From: Lentzea tibetensis
GTDB taxonomy: Bacteria > Actinomycetota > Actinomycetes > Mycobacteriales > Pseudonocardiaceae
Direction of reading: 5' to 3'
Assembly (NCBI RefSeq): GCF_007845675.1
Contig: NZ_VOBR01000004.1
Coordinates: forward strand, 199,719-263,718
Length of the DNA stretch: 64,000 nt
This document shows positions 48,988 to 58,702 of this stretch, one piece after another (position 1 is the stretch's first letter; each line of letters starts with the position of its first letter). The notes beneath the pieces were generated by a model. It saw only the letters and a program-made list of their open reading frames with translations. It made no database searches and was not told the origin of the DNA. A program made the position numbers and the translations under genes.

Positions 48988-50244
48988 CTATGTCGTGCGC
49001 TCCCAGGTGAGGTAGTTGACGTCGTAGCTGCGACCGGACGGCCCCTCCACCGACCTTATGACTTTGACCGCGCTGATGCGGCCGTCTGTGGTTTTCAGGC
49101 AGACGACGACGGGCACCGAGGTCAGCACGATCTTCTCCTGCGGCGAGCGGGCGGCGGTGCAGCGGTCGATGTCCTGACCGGTCCCGCCGACCGGCCAGAT
49201 CTCGCTGTCCGCCATGGGCTGGAAGAAGAACTCGAGCGTGTTCGCGTCCTGCCCGTAGTAGAGGTCGCCGCCGTAGGTGGGGTTGTACGCCCCCGAGTCG
49301 ACGTCGATCGCGGAGTACCTGTCCAGTGTGACGTCGCGCTGCACGTGCACGGTCGCGGTTTCCGCTCCGACCGTGGTCGTGGGTGGTGGCGGCGGTGGTG
49401 CGGAACCGGTCGGCCTGCCAGTCGGATCCAGCGGCCGGGACGGCGCGGTGGCAGTCGGGGCGGGCGCCGTGGTCGTCGACGTCGTCGCGGGAACGGACGT
49501 CTGCTCGCTCGTGGAGACCGACGTGGGTGCAGGAGTGGGAGCGGACGAACCCGGCTGGCCGGTGGCCGAGTCCGGGCTGAGCAGCTTGACGGCGGCGAAC
49601 GAGATCACGCAGACGGCGGCGATCGCGGCCCCCACGATGACGAGTCTCCGGTCGCGCGGGCGGTAAACGTGGTCGGGCAGCCGGATCCAGCCGGTCGTCC
49701 TGGTCTCCTTGGTGGACACGCGCACCGCGCGGTACGTGTCCGGACCGCTGGCGGGGCTGTGCCGGACGACGTCGTCGAAGAACCAGGACGACGCGATGAT
49801 CGCCAGCACACCGGGCGATCCGGTCAGCGCCGCTTTCAGCTGACGGGCCTCCAGCAGCCGGAACGTGTGGTTGACCGCGGCGCCGACGACACCGTGCCCG
49901 TCGAACCTGAGCTCACCGGCGTGCACGGCCATGCGCAGGCGGATGCGTTGCTCGTCGGGATGGGTGCTGTTGTGCTCTGCCAGCAAGGTGACCAGCGCGG
50001 GTGGCAGCGCCTCGGTGAACAGCGCCTTCGGGAACTCGGCGGGAGCGACGACCAGCACGCCGTCGCCGCGGTCCTCGTGGTGGCAGTCGTCCCAACCGAT
50101 CCCCGACTCGTCGAAGGCCTGCCGCAGGATCCGGTACAGGGCGTCGCGCACCGCGCTCTGGTGCGGGTTGGTGCGGCGGAGGTCGCCGAACGCCTCGACG
50201 TCCACGACGAGCACGGTCCGGTGGACGGTCTCTTGCGGCTGCAT
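48988..50244 (-). CDS. membrane-anchored class III cyclase-like protein
   Basis: A 418-residue protein: a cytoplasmic cyclase-homology domain (~1-195), one membrane helix (RLVIVGAAIAAVCVISFAAV), a Ser/Thr/Pro linker (~225-290) and an extracytoplasmic C-terminal domain with two Cys. Cyclase motifs can be matched: VVDVEAFGD (first metal Asp), DRGDGVLVV (second metal site) and VNHTFRL (NxxxR transition-state pair). It may make a nucleotide messenger in response to an outside signal. Directly followed by the beta-solenoid membrane protein. ATG 50244 follows GGGGATC. Confidence 0.72.
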   Translation of the reverse strand: MQPQETVHRTVLVVDVEAFGDLRRTNPHQSAVRDALYRILRQAFDESGIGWDDCHHEDRGDGVLVVAPAEFPKALFTEALPPALVTLLAEHNSTHPDEQRIRLRMAVHAGELRFDGHGVVGAAVNHTFRLLEARQLKAALTGSPGVLAIIASSWFFDDVVRHSPASGPDTYRAVRVSTKETRTTGWIRLPDHVYRPRDRRLVIVGAAIAAVCVISFAAVKLLSPDSATGQPGSSAPTPAPTSVSTSEQTSVPATTSTTTAPAPTATAPSRPLDPTGRPTGSAPPPPPPTTTVGAETATVHVQRDVTLDRYSAIDVDSGAYNPTYGGDLYYGQDANTLEFFFQPMADSEIWPVGGTGQDIDRCTAARSPQEKIVLTSVPVVVCLKTTDGRISAVKVIRSVEGPSGRSYDVNYLTWERTT

Positions 50245-50245
50245 G

Positions 50246-50306
50246 CGATCCCCGCTCGAGCTCTGGCTGGTACGGAGCCAAAGTACTGCCGCTCGAACGG
50301 GGATCG
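50246..50306 (-). terminator. large inverted repeat between the ABC operon and the cyclase gene
   Basis: Arms at 50246-50260 and 50292-50306 match over 14 of 15 positions with a 31-nt loop. Reading on the minus strand it lies 40 bp after the ATPase stop and ends 2 bp before the cyclase start codon, so it may end the ABC transcript or control the cyclase gene. Confidence 0.5.
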
Positions 50307-50345
50307 TGGGATCACGCGATCAGCATTCCCGATGGGGATCGATCA

Positions 50346-51113
50346 CTACTCAGGATCGCTCGGACCGTGGTGGATCGGGTCCAGAACGCGCGCGAGGAAC
50401 GACTTGGTGCGGTCCTCCTGCGGGTTCCCGATGACGTCGGCGGCAGGTCCTTCCTCGACGACGTACCCGCCGTCCATGAAGATCACCTTGTCCGCGACCT
50501 CGCGGGCGAACTGCATCTCGTGCGTCACGATCAGCATCGTCATGCCCTCGTCGGCGAGCTGGCGCATGACGCCGAGCACGTCACCGACGAGCTCGGGGTC
50601 GAGCGCGGACGTCGGCTCGTCGAACAGCATGACCTCGGGGTCCATCGACAGCGCCCGCGCGATCGCGACGCGCTGCTGCTGGCCACCGGAGAGCTGCGCG
50701 GGCATCGCGTTGACCTTGTCGCTCAGCCCGACCCGCTCGAGGTTGTGCAGCGCCTTCTCCTGCGCCTCTTTCTCGCCGCGCTTGAGCACCTTGCGCTGCG
50801 CCACCGTCAGGTTGTTGATGACGCTCAGGTGGCTGAACAGGTTGAACGACTGGAAGACCATGCCGATCTTCGTGCGCGCGGAGTCGATGTCGACGTCCGG
50901 GTCGGTCAGCTCGGTGCCGTTCACGACGACCTTGCCCGCGGTCGGCTCCTCGAGGATGTTGACGCAGCGCAGCATCGTGGACTTGCCGGAGCCGGACGGT
51001 CCGATGATGCAGACGACCTCGCCCGGCAGGACGGTCAGGTCGATGCCCTTGAGCACTTCCAGCGGGCCGAACGACTTGCACAGCCCGGTGATCTCGACAG
51101 CGGCACCACTCAC
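50346..51113 (-). CDS. amino-acid ABC transporter ATP-binding protein (GluA/GlnQ-like)
   Basis: A 255-residue polar-amino-acid uptake ATPase. Walker [10 protein letters not shown], the Q-loop VFQSFNLF, signature LSGGQQQR, Walker B VMLFDEP and switch VTHEM are all present. It powers import of glutamate/glutamine-type amino acids with the permease and binding protein upstream. The GTG start overlaps the permease stop (GTGA). Confidence 0.93.
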   Translation of the reverse strand: MSGAAVEITGLCKSFGPLEVLKGIDLTVLPGEVVCIIGPSGSGKSTMLRCVNILEEPTAGKVVVNGTELTDPDVDIDSARTKIGMVFQSFNLFSHLSVINNLTVAQRKVLKRGEKEAQEKALHNLERVGLSDKVNAMPAQLSGGQQQRVAIARALSMDPEVMLFDEPTSALDPELVGDVLGVMRQLADEGMTMLIVTHEMQFAREVADKVIFMDGGYVVEEGPAADVIGNPQEDRTKSFLARVLDPIHHGPSDPE

Positions 51114-51907
51114 AGGACCGACACCTTCTTCCCGCCCGTACGACGCTCCAGGTACCGCGACAGGTAGCCGAGCGGCAACGTGATGATCAAGTAGCAGAGG
51201 CCGGCGATGAGGATCGGCGTCAGCGACGGGCTGCGGCTCAGCGTCTCGCGGCCGAACTTCGTCAGCTCGTACTGCTCGCGGAACAGGCCGAGGATGTAGA
51301 TCAGCGACGAGTCCTTGGTGAGCAGGATCAGCTCGTTCGTCAGCGGCGGCAGGATGATCCGGAACGCCTGCGGGATCACGATCGTGATCGTCGCGCGGCT
51401 CGCGGACATGCCGAGCGAGCGCGCGGCCTCGACCTGCCCCTTGGGCACCGCCTGGATGCCCGCGCGGATCGTCTCGGCCATGTAGGCCGCACCGACGCTG
51501 CCGAGCGCGAGCATCACGGTGGTGAGCGCGGGGAACTGCACCTGGAAGGCGATCGGCACGCCGTAGTAGATGCCGATGAACACGAGCAGCGCGGGCACGC
51601 CGCGGAAGAACTCGATGTAGACGGTCGCGATCCACCGGTACGGCGCGACCGTGGACAGCTTCATGAGCGCGAGCACGAGACCCAGCGCGAGACCGAAACC
51701 GAAGCCGAGCGCCGTGTAGAGGATGGTGTTCTTCAACGCCACGGTGATGATGTTGGGGAACATCGACGCCGCGATGTCGGTGTTGAAGAACGCCCGGCGG
51801 ATCTGACCCCAGTCGGCGAGCACGGCGACCAGCCCGGCGACGACGACCAGCAGGCCGTACTGCCCGTACCGGATGTACTGCGCCCGCTTGCGCTTCGACA
51901 TTGCCAT
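51110..51907 (-). CDS. amino-acid ABC transporter permease (GluC/GlnP-like)
   Basis: A 265-residue HisM-type permease with about five helices and the EAA loop [20 protein letters not shown] that docks to the ATPase. Only one permease gene is present, whereas the corynebacterial gluABCD system has two, so this one probably forms a homodimer. It is separated from the binding-protein gene by a hairpin. Confidence 0.92.
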   Translation of the reverse strand: MAMSKRKRAQYIRYGQYGLLVVVAGLVAVLADWGQIRRAFFNTDIAASMFPNIITVALKNTILYTALGFGFGLALGLVLALMKLSTVAPYRWIATVYIEFFRGVPALLVFIGIYYGVPIAFQVQFPALTTVMLALGSVGAAYMAETIRAGIQAVPKGQVEAARSLGMSASRATITIVIPQAFRIILPPLTNELILLTKDSSLIYILGLFREQYELTKFGRETLSRSPSLTPILIAGLCYLIITLPLGYLSRYLERRTGGKKVSVL

Positions 51908-51942
51908 CGAGGGCTCCTAGCGGTTTGGTTCGGACATGCGGC

Positions 51943-51972
51943 GGGGCCGGCGCGTTGTGCTGCACCGGCCCC
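51943..51972 (-). terminator. intercistronic hairpin after the binding-protein gene
   Basis: GGGGCCGG (51943-51950) and CCGGCCCC (51965-51972) form a perfect 8-bp stem with a 14-nt loop. Such hairpins stabilise the upstream binding-protein mRNA and cut readthrough to the permease, giving excess binding protein. Confidence 0.6.
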
Positions 51973-51983
51973 GTGAGAAGCCG

Positions 51984-52796
51984 TTACTTCTTCTCGGGCT
52001 TCTTGCCGAACCACTTCTCGTAGATCTTGTCGTACTCGCCGCTGTCCTTGGCCTTCTTCAACACGTCGTTGATCTTGGCCTGCAGCTTGGTGTTGCCCTT
52101 CTTGACGCCGATGCCGTACTGCTCACCGGTGTCGAACTCCTTGGTGACCTCGGTGTCCGGGAACTCCTTGGCGTAGTCGTAGAGCACGCCGTTGTCGTTG
52201 ATCGCCGCGTCGACCGCGCCGGTGCGGACGGCGGTCTCCATCAGCGGGAGGTCCTCGAACTGGACGACGGTGTAGCCGTTGGCGGCCGCGTTGTCGTTCG
52301 CGTACTTCTCACCGGTGGTGTCCTGCTGGACACCGAGCTTCTTGCCCTTCAGCGCGGCGAGGTCCTTCAGACCCGAGTCCTTCTTCACGAGCAGCGCCTG
52401 GGAGGCGTCGAAGTACGGCTCGGAGAAGTCGATCGCGCCCTTGCGCTCTTCGGTGATCGTCATGCCGGCCGCGGCCAGGTCGCACTGGTTCGCGTTGAAG
52501 CTCGTGCCGGACGTGATCGTCTCGAACGGGGTGTCGAAGATCTCCTGCTTGACGCCGAGGTCCTTCGCCACCAGGTCGACGAGGTCGACGTCGAAGCCGA
52601 CGGTCTTGTCGCCCTCGCTGTACTGGAACGGCTTGTAGGACAGGTGCGTGCAGGTGACCAGCTTGCCGCTCTGGATGAGGGGGACGTCGCCGGTTCCCGA
52701 CCCCTGGTTCACCGGCGTTGCGCAGCCCGCTGCTGCCATCACGGCCAACCCCACCGCCGGGATCAGGGCCAGCACCTGCCTGGTTCGACGAGCCAC
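51984..52796 (-). CDS. amino-acid ABC transporter substrate-binding lipoprotein
   Basis: A 270-residue family 3 solute-binding lipoprotein: signal peptide with lipobox AAGC, then the bilobal domain starting at LVTCTHLSYKPFQYSEGDKT; FDVDLVDLVAKDLGVK and AAGMTITEERKGAIDFSEPY are family signatures. It binds a polar amino acid, probably glutamate or glutamine. GTG 52796 is chosen because GAGGAG lies 7 nt upstream; the longer frame would add about 32 residues before the signal peptide. Confidence 0.92.
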   Translation of the reverse strand: MARRTRQVLALIPAVGLAVMAAAGCATPVNQGSGTGDVPLIQSGKLVTCTHLSYKPFQYSEGDKTVGFDVDLVDLVAKDLGVKQEIFDTPFETITSGTSFNANQCDLAAAGMTITEERKGAIDFSEPYFDASQALLVKKDSGLKDLAALKGKKLGVQQDTTGEKYANDNAAANGYTVVQFEDLPLMETAVRTGAVDAAINDNGVLYDYAKEFPDTEVTKEFDTGEQYGIGVKKGNTKLQAKINDVLKKAKDSGEYDKIYEKWFGKKPEKK

Positions 52797-53033
52797 TGCG
52801 TCACTCCTCGTAACTGTCGCGGACGAGTGACCGGGATACTGCCACTTGGGTGACGTGGTGCACAGCACGTGCGTGTTACAGACCGCGTTCACGCATGACT
52901 TTTGCGTCGAATCGCCCGTCCGGCCGCAGTTTGTTGCGCGAATTGGGCTAGATCACACAACAGATGCACGTAATGCGGCCGTATGACGACTCTCTGCAGT
53001 GTCATCTGATCAACAGGGCCGTGACCTGCGGCG

Positions 53034-55697
53034 TCAATGCCCGCCGGACGGTGCTCCGCGATCTTTGAGCAGGCTCGCGACCAGCGCGGTCCACCCCGTC
53101 TGGTGCGTGGCGCCGAGTCCTTCGCCGGTGTCCCCGTCGAAGTACTCGGAGAACGTCACGTGCTCGCGCCAGAGCGGGTGGTCGCTCGCCTCGACGCGCT
53201 TGCCGTCACTCGGCCGCCGCCCGTCGGCGTCCGGCAGGAAGAGCGACACCAGCCTGCGCGCCAGCTCGTCCGCCGCCTCGGCGGCTGTGACGAACTGCCG
53301 CGACCCGGTGGGCAGCTCGACGGAGAACCCGCCGTCGAAGTAGGCGTCCGCCGTGCGCAGCGCCTCGACGAGCAGCGCGTTCGTCGGGAACCAGATCGGG
53401 CCGCGCCAGTTCGAGTTGCCGCCGAACATCGGCGTGTGCGACTCGCCTGGCTCGTAGCCCATCCGGTGCTCCTTGCCCGCGACGATCACCTCGAGCCCCT
53501 CGCGGTGCGCCGCGCTCAGCGAGCGGATGCCGTGCGGCGACAGGAACTCCTGCTCGTCGAACATCCGGTTGAGCAGGCGTCGCACCTTGGGCTCGTTGAG
53601 CAGGCTGACGAACGCGCCCTTGTCGCTGAAGGAGATGAACTGGCGCAGCTCGGGACGCCGCTTCAGCAGGTGGTCGAGCCTGCTGGTGAATCCGGGCAGG
53701 TCGCTGAGCACCCACGGTTCGAGCACCGCGTTGGCCAGCAACGGGATGAGGCCGACCATCGAGCGGACGCGCACCGGCTCGGACTCGACCCTGCCGTCCG
53801 GGTGCCTGCGGCTCACCAGGTCGTAGCAGAAGCCGTCCTCCTCGTTCCAGATGCTCGTGCCCGCGCTGCCGAAGTGCGTGAACGCCTCCGCGATGCTCAG
53901 GAAGTGCTCGACGAACTTCGTCGCGACGTCCTCGTAGGACTCGTCCTCGCGCGCCAGCTCCAGTGCGATCTGCATGAGGTGCAACGAGTACGCGGCCATC
54001 CAGCTCGTCGCGTCGGACTGCTCCAGCCGCCACTCGCCGAGCATCGGCTCGGACCGGTTGACCGGGCCGATGTTGTCCATGCCGAGGAAGCCGCCCTCGA
54101 ACAGGTAGCTGCCGTCGGCGTCCTTGCGGTTGACCCACCAGGAGAAGTTGAGCAGCAGCTTGTGGAAGACCTTCGCCAGGAACTTGCGGTCCCAGCTGCC
54201 GTCCATCCGGTACACCTGCAGCGCGGCCCACGCGTGCACCGGCGGGTTGACGTCGCCGAACTCCCACTCGTACGCGGGCAGCTGGCCGTTCGGGTGCATC
54301 AGCCACTCGCGGCACAGCAGGAGCAGTTGCTCCTTCGCGAACGCCGGGTCGACGAGCGTGAACGGGATCGTGTGGAACGCCAGGTCCCACGCGGCGAACC
54401 AGGGGTACTCCCACTCGTCCGGCATGGAGATCACGTCGGCGACGTCGAGGTGCCGCCAGTGCGTGTTGCGCGCGGTCGGCGTCCGGCGCGACTGCGGCGC
54501 CTCGGGCTTGGTCGGGTCGCCGTCGAGCCAGTCGCGGGCGCGGAACCGGTAGTGCTGCTTGGTCCACATCAGGCCGGCGAGCGACTTGCGCAGCACCTGC
54601 TGTTCCTCAGGCGTGCCGCCGGGCAGGAGGTCGGCGAAGAAGTCGTCCGCGTCTCGTCTTCGCTCATCCACAGTGGACTGGAAGCTCGGTCCGAACGGGT
54701 CGTCGTGCTCCAGCGCGGTGAGGCGCAGCCGGACGGTCACGGTTTCGCCGGACTCGACCGGGTCGAACGAGTACCAGGCGGCGGCCTTCGTGCCCGGCTC
54801 GCTGGTGTCGTCCGGTCCGACGACCTGGCAGCTGGTCGTCGACCCCTTCACCACGTACTCGTCGATGCCGTCCTTGGTGAACCGCGTCGGGTTGCTGTGC
54901 GCGCCGAAGAGCTGCTGCTCGTTCGTCTCGTTGTCGGTGACGAGCAGCGTCGGCGTGCCCTCGGTGTGCAGGTGGTAGCGCCCGAGCTGCCCGTGCTCGG
55001 CGGTGAAGCTCCGGCCGTTCCTCGTGCTGCCGACGATCGAGCACGGCCGTTCGTCGCGGCCCCACGCCCAGGTGTTGCGGAACCACAGCTGGGGGAGCAG
55101 GTGCAACGGCGCCGGTGCGGGCCCGTGGTTGGTGGCGCTGATCTCGACGCAGATGTCGTCGGTGCCCGCCTTGGCGTAGGTCACCCGCACGTCGAAGAAC
55201 CGGTTCTGGTCGAGCACGCCGGTGTCGCTCAGCTCAGGCTCGCGCTCCTCGCGTCCGGCCTCGCGCGCGAGCCTGCGGAGCTCGTCGTACGGGAACTCCT
55301 GCTGCGGGTAGCGGTAGAGCACCTGCATCCAGGAGTGGGTGGGCGTCCCGTCGGTCACCCACCAGTGCTCCTTGACGTCCTCACCGTGGTTGCCCTCGTC
55401 GTTGGTGAGGCCGAAGTACCGCTCCTTGAGGATCGGGTCCTTGCCGTTCCACAGCGCGAGCCCGAAGTTGAGGAACCCGTGGACGTCGCAGATGCCCGCG
55501 ATGCCGTCCTCGCCCCAGCGGTAGGCGCGGGCGCGAGCGTGGTCGAACGGGAACGACGTCCACGCGTCGCCGCCCGCCGAGTAGTCCTCGCGCACGGTGC
55601 CCCACTGGCGCCCGGCGAGGTACGGGCCCCACAGACGCCACGGCGACGTCGGAGTACCCGACGTCGCCAGACGTTCCCGTTCCGTTCGCTCGCTCAT
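53034..55697 (-). CDS. GH63-like glucosidase
   Basis: An 887-residue protein of the glucosidase/GH63-like group. It contains an N-terminal beta-rich domain (RLWGPYLAGRQWGTVREDYS; EDGIAGICDVHGFLNFGLAL) and a C-terminal (alpha/alpha)6 toroid with WEYPWFAAWDLAFHTIPFTL, FLGMDNIGPVNRSE, and NWRGPIWFPTNALL, motifs seen in GH63 and related mannosylglycerate/glucosylglycerate hydrolases. No signal peptide, so it acts in the cytoplasm. Substrate may be a glucoside or compatible solute. Confidence 0.87.
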   Translation of the reverse strand: MSERTERERLATSGTPTSPWRLWGPYLAGRQWGTVREDYSAGGDAWTSFPFDHARARAYRWGEDGIAGICDVHGFLNFGLALWNGKDPILKERYFGLTNDEGNHGEDVKEHWWVTDGTPTHSWMQVLYRYPQQEFPYDELRRLAREAGREEREPELSDTGVLDQNRFFDVRVTYAKAGTDDICVEISATNHGPAPAPLHLLPQLWFRNTWAWGRDERPCSIVGSTRNGRSFTAEHGQLGRYHLHTEGTPTLLVTDNETNEQQLFGAHSNPTRFTKDGIDEYVVKGSTTSCQVVGPDDTSEPGTKAAAWYSFDPVESGETVTVRLRLTALEHDDPFGPSFQSTVDERRRDADDFFADLLPGGTPEEQQVLRKSLAGLMWTKQHYRFRARDWLDGDPTKPEAPQSRRTPTARNTHWRHLDVADVISMPDEWEYPWFAAWDLAFHTIPFTLVDPAFAKEQLLLLCREWLMHPNGQLPAYEWEFGDVNPPVHAWAALQVYRMDGSWDRKFLAKVFHKLLLNFSWWVNRKDADGSYLFEGGFLGMDNIGPVNRSEPMLGEWRLEQSDATSWMAAYSLHLMQIALELAREDESYEDVATKFVEHFLSIAEAFTHFGSAGTSIWNEEDGFCYDLVSRRHPDGRVESEPVRVRSMVGLIPLLANAVLEPWVLSDLPGFTSRLDHLLKRRPELRQFISFSDKGAFVSLLNEPKVRRLLNRMFDEQEFLSPHGIRSLSAAHREGLEVIVAGKEHRMGYEPGESHTPMFGGNSNWRGPIWFPTNALLVEALRTADAYFDGGFSVELPTGSRQFVTAAEAADELARRLVSLFLPDADGRRPSDGKRVEASDHPLWREHVTFSEYFDGDTGEGLGATHQTGWTALVASLLKDRGAPSGGH

Positions 55698-55765
55698 GGC
55701 GCCCAGTGTGGGGCACCGGTTCCGGCCGCTGGTTAATCCAGGGTCAGGTCTGAGTCATTTACCAC

Positions 55766-57181
55766 TCACGAGCGCTTCGAGTGCGCGTCCAGCACCAACG
55801 CGACCGCCTCGGTGACCCGCGCGGCCTGGGCCAGGTGCAGCCACTCGTCCGGCACGTGGCAGTTGGAGTCCGGCCCTACGGCGCCGGTCACGACGAACTG
55901 CGCGTCCGGGTAAGCCTCGTGCAACAACCCCATGAACGGGATCGAGCCGCCGAGCGCCACGGTTCGCCACGGCGCGCCGAAGACCTCCTTGCCCGCGTCG
56001 TCCAGCGCGGCCCGCAGCCACGGCGCCAGCTCGGGCGCGTTCCAGCCGTTGCCCGCCTCGATGCGGCTGAGCTCGACGGTCGCGCCGTACGGGACGTCCG
56101 TGGTCAGCAGCTCGGTGACGGCCGCCAGCGCGGCGTTGGCGTCCGCGGTCGGCGGCAGGCGGAACGACAGCATGATCGACGTGAACGGGCGCAGCACGTT
56201 GCCCGCGTCGTCCGGCGCGGGCAGGCCGTCGGCGCCGGTGATGGACAGCGTCGGCCGCCAACCGGAGTTGAGCGCCAGCTCGGTCTCGTCGTCGGACATG
56301 GCCCGCAGGTCACCGACGCGCGGGACGGCGCCGAGCAGCGCGCCGGGCGCGGTCTCGACGGCCTCGCGGGTCTCGGTGATGCGGTGCGGCGGGATCTCGA
56401 CGTGCATCTCCGGCACCTTCACGACGCCCGTCTCGGCGTCCTCGAGCCGGTCGAGCAGCAGCCGCGCGATGCGGAACGAGCTGGGCACGATGCCGGACGC
56501 CATGCCCGAGTGCAGGCCGGACTCGAGGATGCGCACGGTGACCGTGACCTGCAGCAGGCCGCGCAGCGACGTGGTCAGCCACATCCGGTCGTAGTCGCTG
56601 CCGCCGGAGTCGAGGCAGACGACGAGCGACACGTCACCGAGCCGGTCGCTCAGGTGCTCCAGGTACGCCGGGAGGTCCGGGCTGCCGGACTCCTCGCCGG
56701 TTTCCAACAGGATCACGGCACGCGAATGGGTGCCGCCCGCGGCGCGCACGGCCTCCAACGCGGCCACCGCCGCGTAGCCGGAGTAGCCGTCATCGGCCGC
56801 GCCGCGGCCGTAGAGGCGGCCGTCCTTGAGCACCGGAGTCCACGGACCGAGACCGTCGGACCAGTTCGCGACCGGCGGCTGCTTGTCGAGGTGGCCGTAG
56901 AGCAGCACCGTGTCAGAAGAAGAGTCGGTGGCCGGCACGTCGACCAGCAGCAACGGGGACCTGCCATCGAGCTGAACGACGTCGATGGTCGCGCCGGGCA
57001 GCGAGCGCTGGGCGAGCCAGGCGCGGACGTGCTCGATGGCGGCGGCGAGCTGGCCGTTCTCCGCCCACCTGGGGTCGAAGACCGGTGAGATGGCCGGGAC
57101 GGCGACGAGCTCGGAGAGGCTGGGGACGATCTCTTCGTCCCAGAGCCTGCGAACGGTGCTGGTTACAACGGAGCGCTCCAC
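55766..57181 (-). CDS. M20 family metallopeptidase (dipeptidase-like)
   Basis: A 471-residue M20 peptidase. Two-metal ligands: His in LLYGHLDKQP, Asp in LYGRGAADDGY, the Glu pair in ETGEESGS, Asp in VVCLDSGGSD, and the C-terminal His in DSNCHVPDEW. The lid/dimerisation domain is inserted at about 200-360. It probably hydrolyses dipeptides in the cytoplasm. Divergent from the bkd operon across 324 bp. Confidence 0.92.
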   Translation of the reverse strand: MERSVVTSTVRRLWDEEIVPSLSELVAVPAISPVFDPRWAENGQLAAAIEHVRAWLAQRSLPGATIDVVQLDGRSPLLLVDVPATDSSSDTVLLYGHLDKQPPVANWSDGLGPWTPVLKDGRLYGRGAADDGYSGYAAVAALEAVRAAGGTHSRAVILLETGEESGSPDLPAYLEHLSDRLGDVSLVVCLDSGGSDYDRMWLTTSLRGLLQVTVTVRILESGLHSGMASGIVPSSFRIARLLLDRLEDAETGVVKVPEMHVEIPPHRITETREAVETAPGALLGAVPRVGDLRAMSDDETELALNSGWRPTLSITGADGLPAPDDAGNVLRPFTSIMLSFRLPPTADANAALAAVTELLTTDVPYGATVELSRIEAGNGWNAPELAPWLRAALDDAGKEVFGAPWRTVALGGSIPFMGLLHEAYPDAQFVVTGAVGPDSNCHVPDEWLHLAQAARVTEAVALVLDAHSKRS

Positions 57182-57505
57182 GCAGCCGATCCTGTCATGA
57201 CACCAAGCCGCTGCTAGGTTAACGATCGGTAACCGGGACAGTGCTGTCCGGTCACCGAACGGCCTAGTCGGATTGCCAAAGGTTGACCTTCCTACTGTTT
57301 GCGCTGTTCAGAACGTTGCCGATTGTGTTACTAGGTGGGATGCCACTCACCAACACGGGTGAGGCCGTGTCAGGATGTGGATGAGAACACCGTCAGCGCC
57401 GACGGAACGCACGACGCCCCCACAGGGGCGGCGGCGACCGGCGGCGCCGCCGCACGAGGTCGTCACGAGCGACCGGGGCGGACTCGTAGACGAGGAGAAG
57501 GCGCA
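57182..57505. promoter_or_regulatory. intergenic region upstream of the bkd operon
   Basis: A 324-bp region between divergent genes. GGTTA and TAACC arms around CGATCG (57217-57234) form an 18-bp palindrome with one mismatched pair, an operator candidate. A GC hairpin (57428-57436 with 57445-57453) lies in the leader, and GAGGAG precedes the bkdA ATG. No gene was seen. Confidence 0.45.
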
Positions 57506-58702
57506 ATGTCGTCCCCTGAGCAATGGACGCACCCGGAGCCGGATGCAGCGCCGGCCGCCACTGCCGCAAAACCGACAGCGGAACAGGTGATCGCAGGCTT
57601 GCGAGCTACAGACGAGGGCGGCGCCGACCTGGTGCAGCTCCTCACTCCTGAGGGCGAGCGTGTTCAGCATCCCGACTTCGACATCGACATCACGGCGGAG
57701 GAGCTGCGCGGCCTGTACCGCGACATGGTCCTGATCCGCCGGGTCGACCGCGAGGCCAACGCCCTGCAGCGCAAGGGCCAGCTCGGCATCTGGGTGCCGT
57801 TGCTCGGTCAGGAAGCCGCGCAGATCGGCGCCGGCCGCGCGATGCGTCCGGACGACATGGCGTTCCCGAGCTACCGCGAGCACGGCATCGCGTGGACCAA
57901 GGGCGTCCACCCGACCGAGCTCCTCGGCATCTTCCGCGGCACCGACCAGGGCACCTGGGACCCGGTGGAGCGGAAGTTCCACCCGTACACGATCGTCATC
58001 GGCAACCAGGTCCTCAACGCGGCCGGTTACGCGATGGGCCAGAAGTTCGACGGCAAGGTCGGCGACGACGACGGCGAAGCCACGATGTGCTTCTTCGGCG
58101 ACGGCGCGACCAGCCAGGGCGACGTGCACGAGGGCTTCGTGTGGGCCGCGGTGTACGACGCGCCGCTCGTGTTCTTCTGCCAGAACAACCAGTGGGCCAT
58201 CTCCGAGCCCACCGAGCGCCAGTCGCGCCTCCCGCTCTACCAGCGCGCCCGCGGCTACGGCTTCCCCGGCATCCGCGTCGACGGCAACGACGTGCTGGCC
58301 ACGCTGGCCGTCACGCGCTGGGCGCTGGAGGAGTGCCGCCACGGCAACGGCCCGATCCTCATCGAGGCCTTCACCTACCGCATGGACGCGCACACCACGT
58401 CCGACGACCCCACCCGCTACCGGCTCTCCGACGAGCTGGAGCTGTGGAAGCTCAAGGACCCGATCGAGCGCGTCAAGGTCTACCTCGTCAAGCAGCAGTG
58501 GGCCGACCAGGCGTTCTTCGCCGAGATCGAGGCCGAGGCCGACACGCTGGCCGAGGAGCTGCGCGAGTTCTGCGTGAACATGCCGGACCCGCCGGCGGAA
58601 CGGATCTTCAGCAACGTGTACGCGGAGGGCAACCCCAACCTGGAGGCCCAGCGCGACGAGTTCCTCAGCTACGTATCGGGTTTCGCTGGAGGTGAGCACT
58701 GA
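57506..58702 (+). CDS. bkdA: 2-oxo-acid dehydrogenase E1 alpha (branched-chain or pyruvate)
   Basis: A 398-residue E1 alpha. The TPP-binding motif is GDGATSQGDVHEGFVWA with QNNQWAIS; the phosphorylation-loop region YRMDAHTTSDDPTRYR is conserved. With E1 beta it decarboxylates a 2-oxo acid and acylates the lipoyl group of E2. The branched-chain enzyme supplies starters for branched fatty acids and polyketides. ATG 57506 is chosen (GAGGAG upstream). Its stop overlaps the E1 beta start (TGATG). Confidence 0.93.
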   Translation: MSSPEQWTHPEPDAAPAATAAKPTAEQVIAGLRATDEGGADLVQLLTPEGERVQHPDFDIDITAEELRGLYRDMVLIRRVDREANALQRKGQLGIWVPLLGQEAAQIGAGRAMRPDDMAFPSYREHGIAWTKGVHPTELLGIFRGTDQGTWDPVERKFHPYTIVIGNQVLNAAGYAMGQKFDGKVGDDDGEATMCFFGDGATSQGDVHEGFVWAAVYDAPLVFFCQNNQWAISEPTERQSRLPLYQRARGYGFPGIRVDGNDVLATLAVTRWALEECRHGNGPILIEAFTYRMDAHTTSDDPTRYRLSDELELWKLKDPIERVKVYLVKQQWADQAFFAEIEAEADTLAEELREFCVNMPDPPAERIFSNVYAEGNPNLEAQRDEFLSYVSGFAGGEH

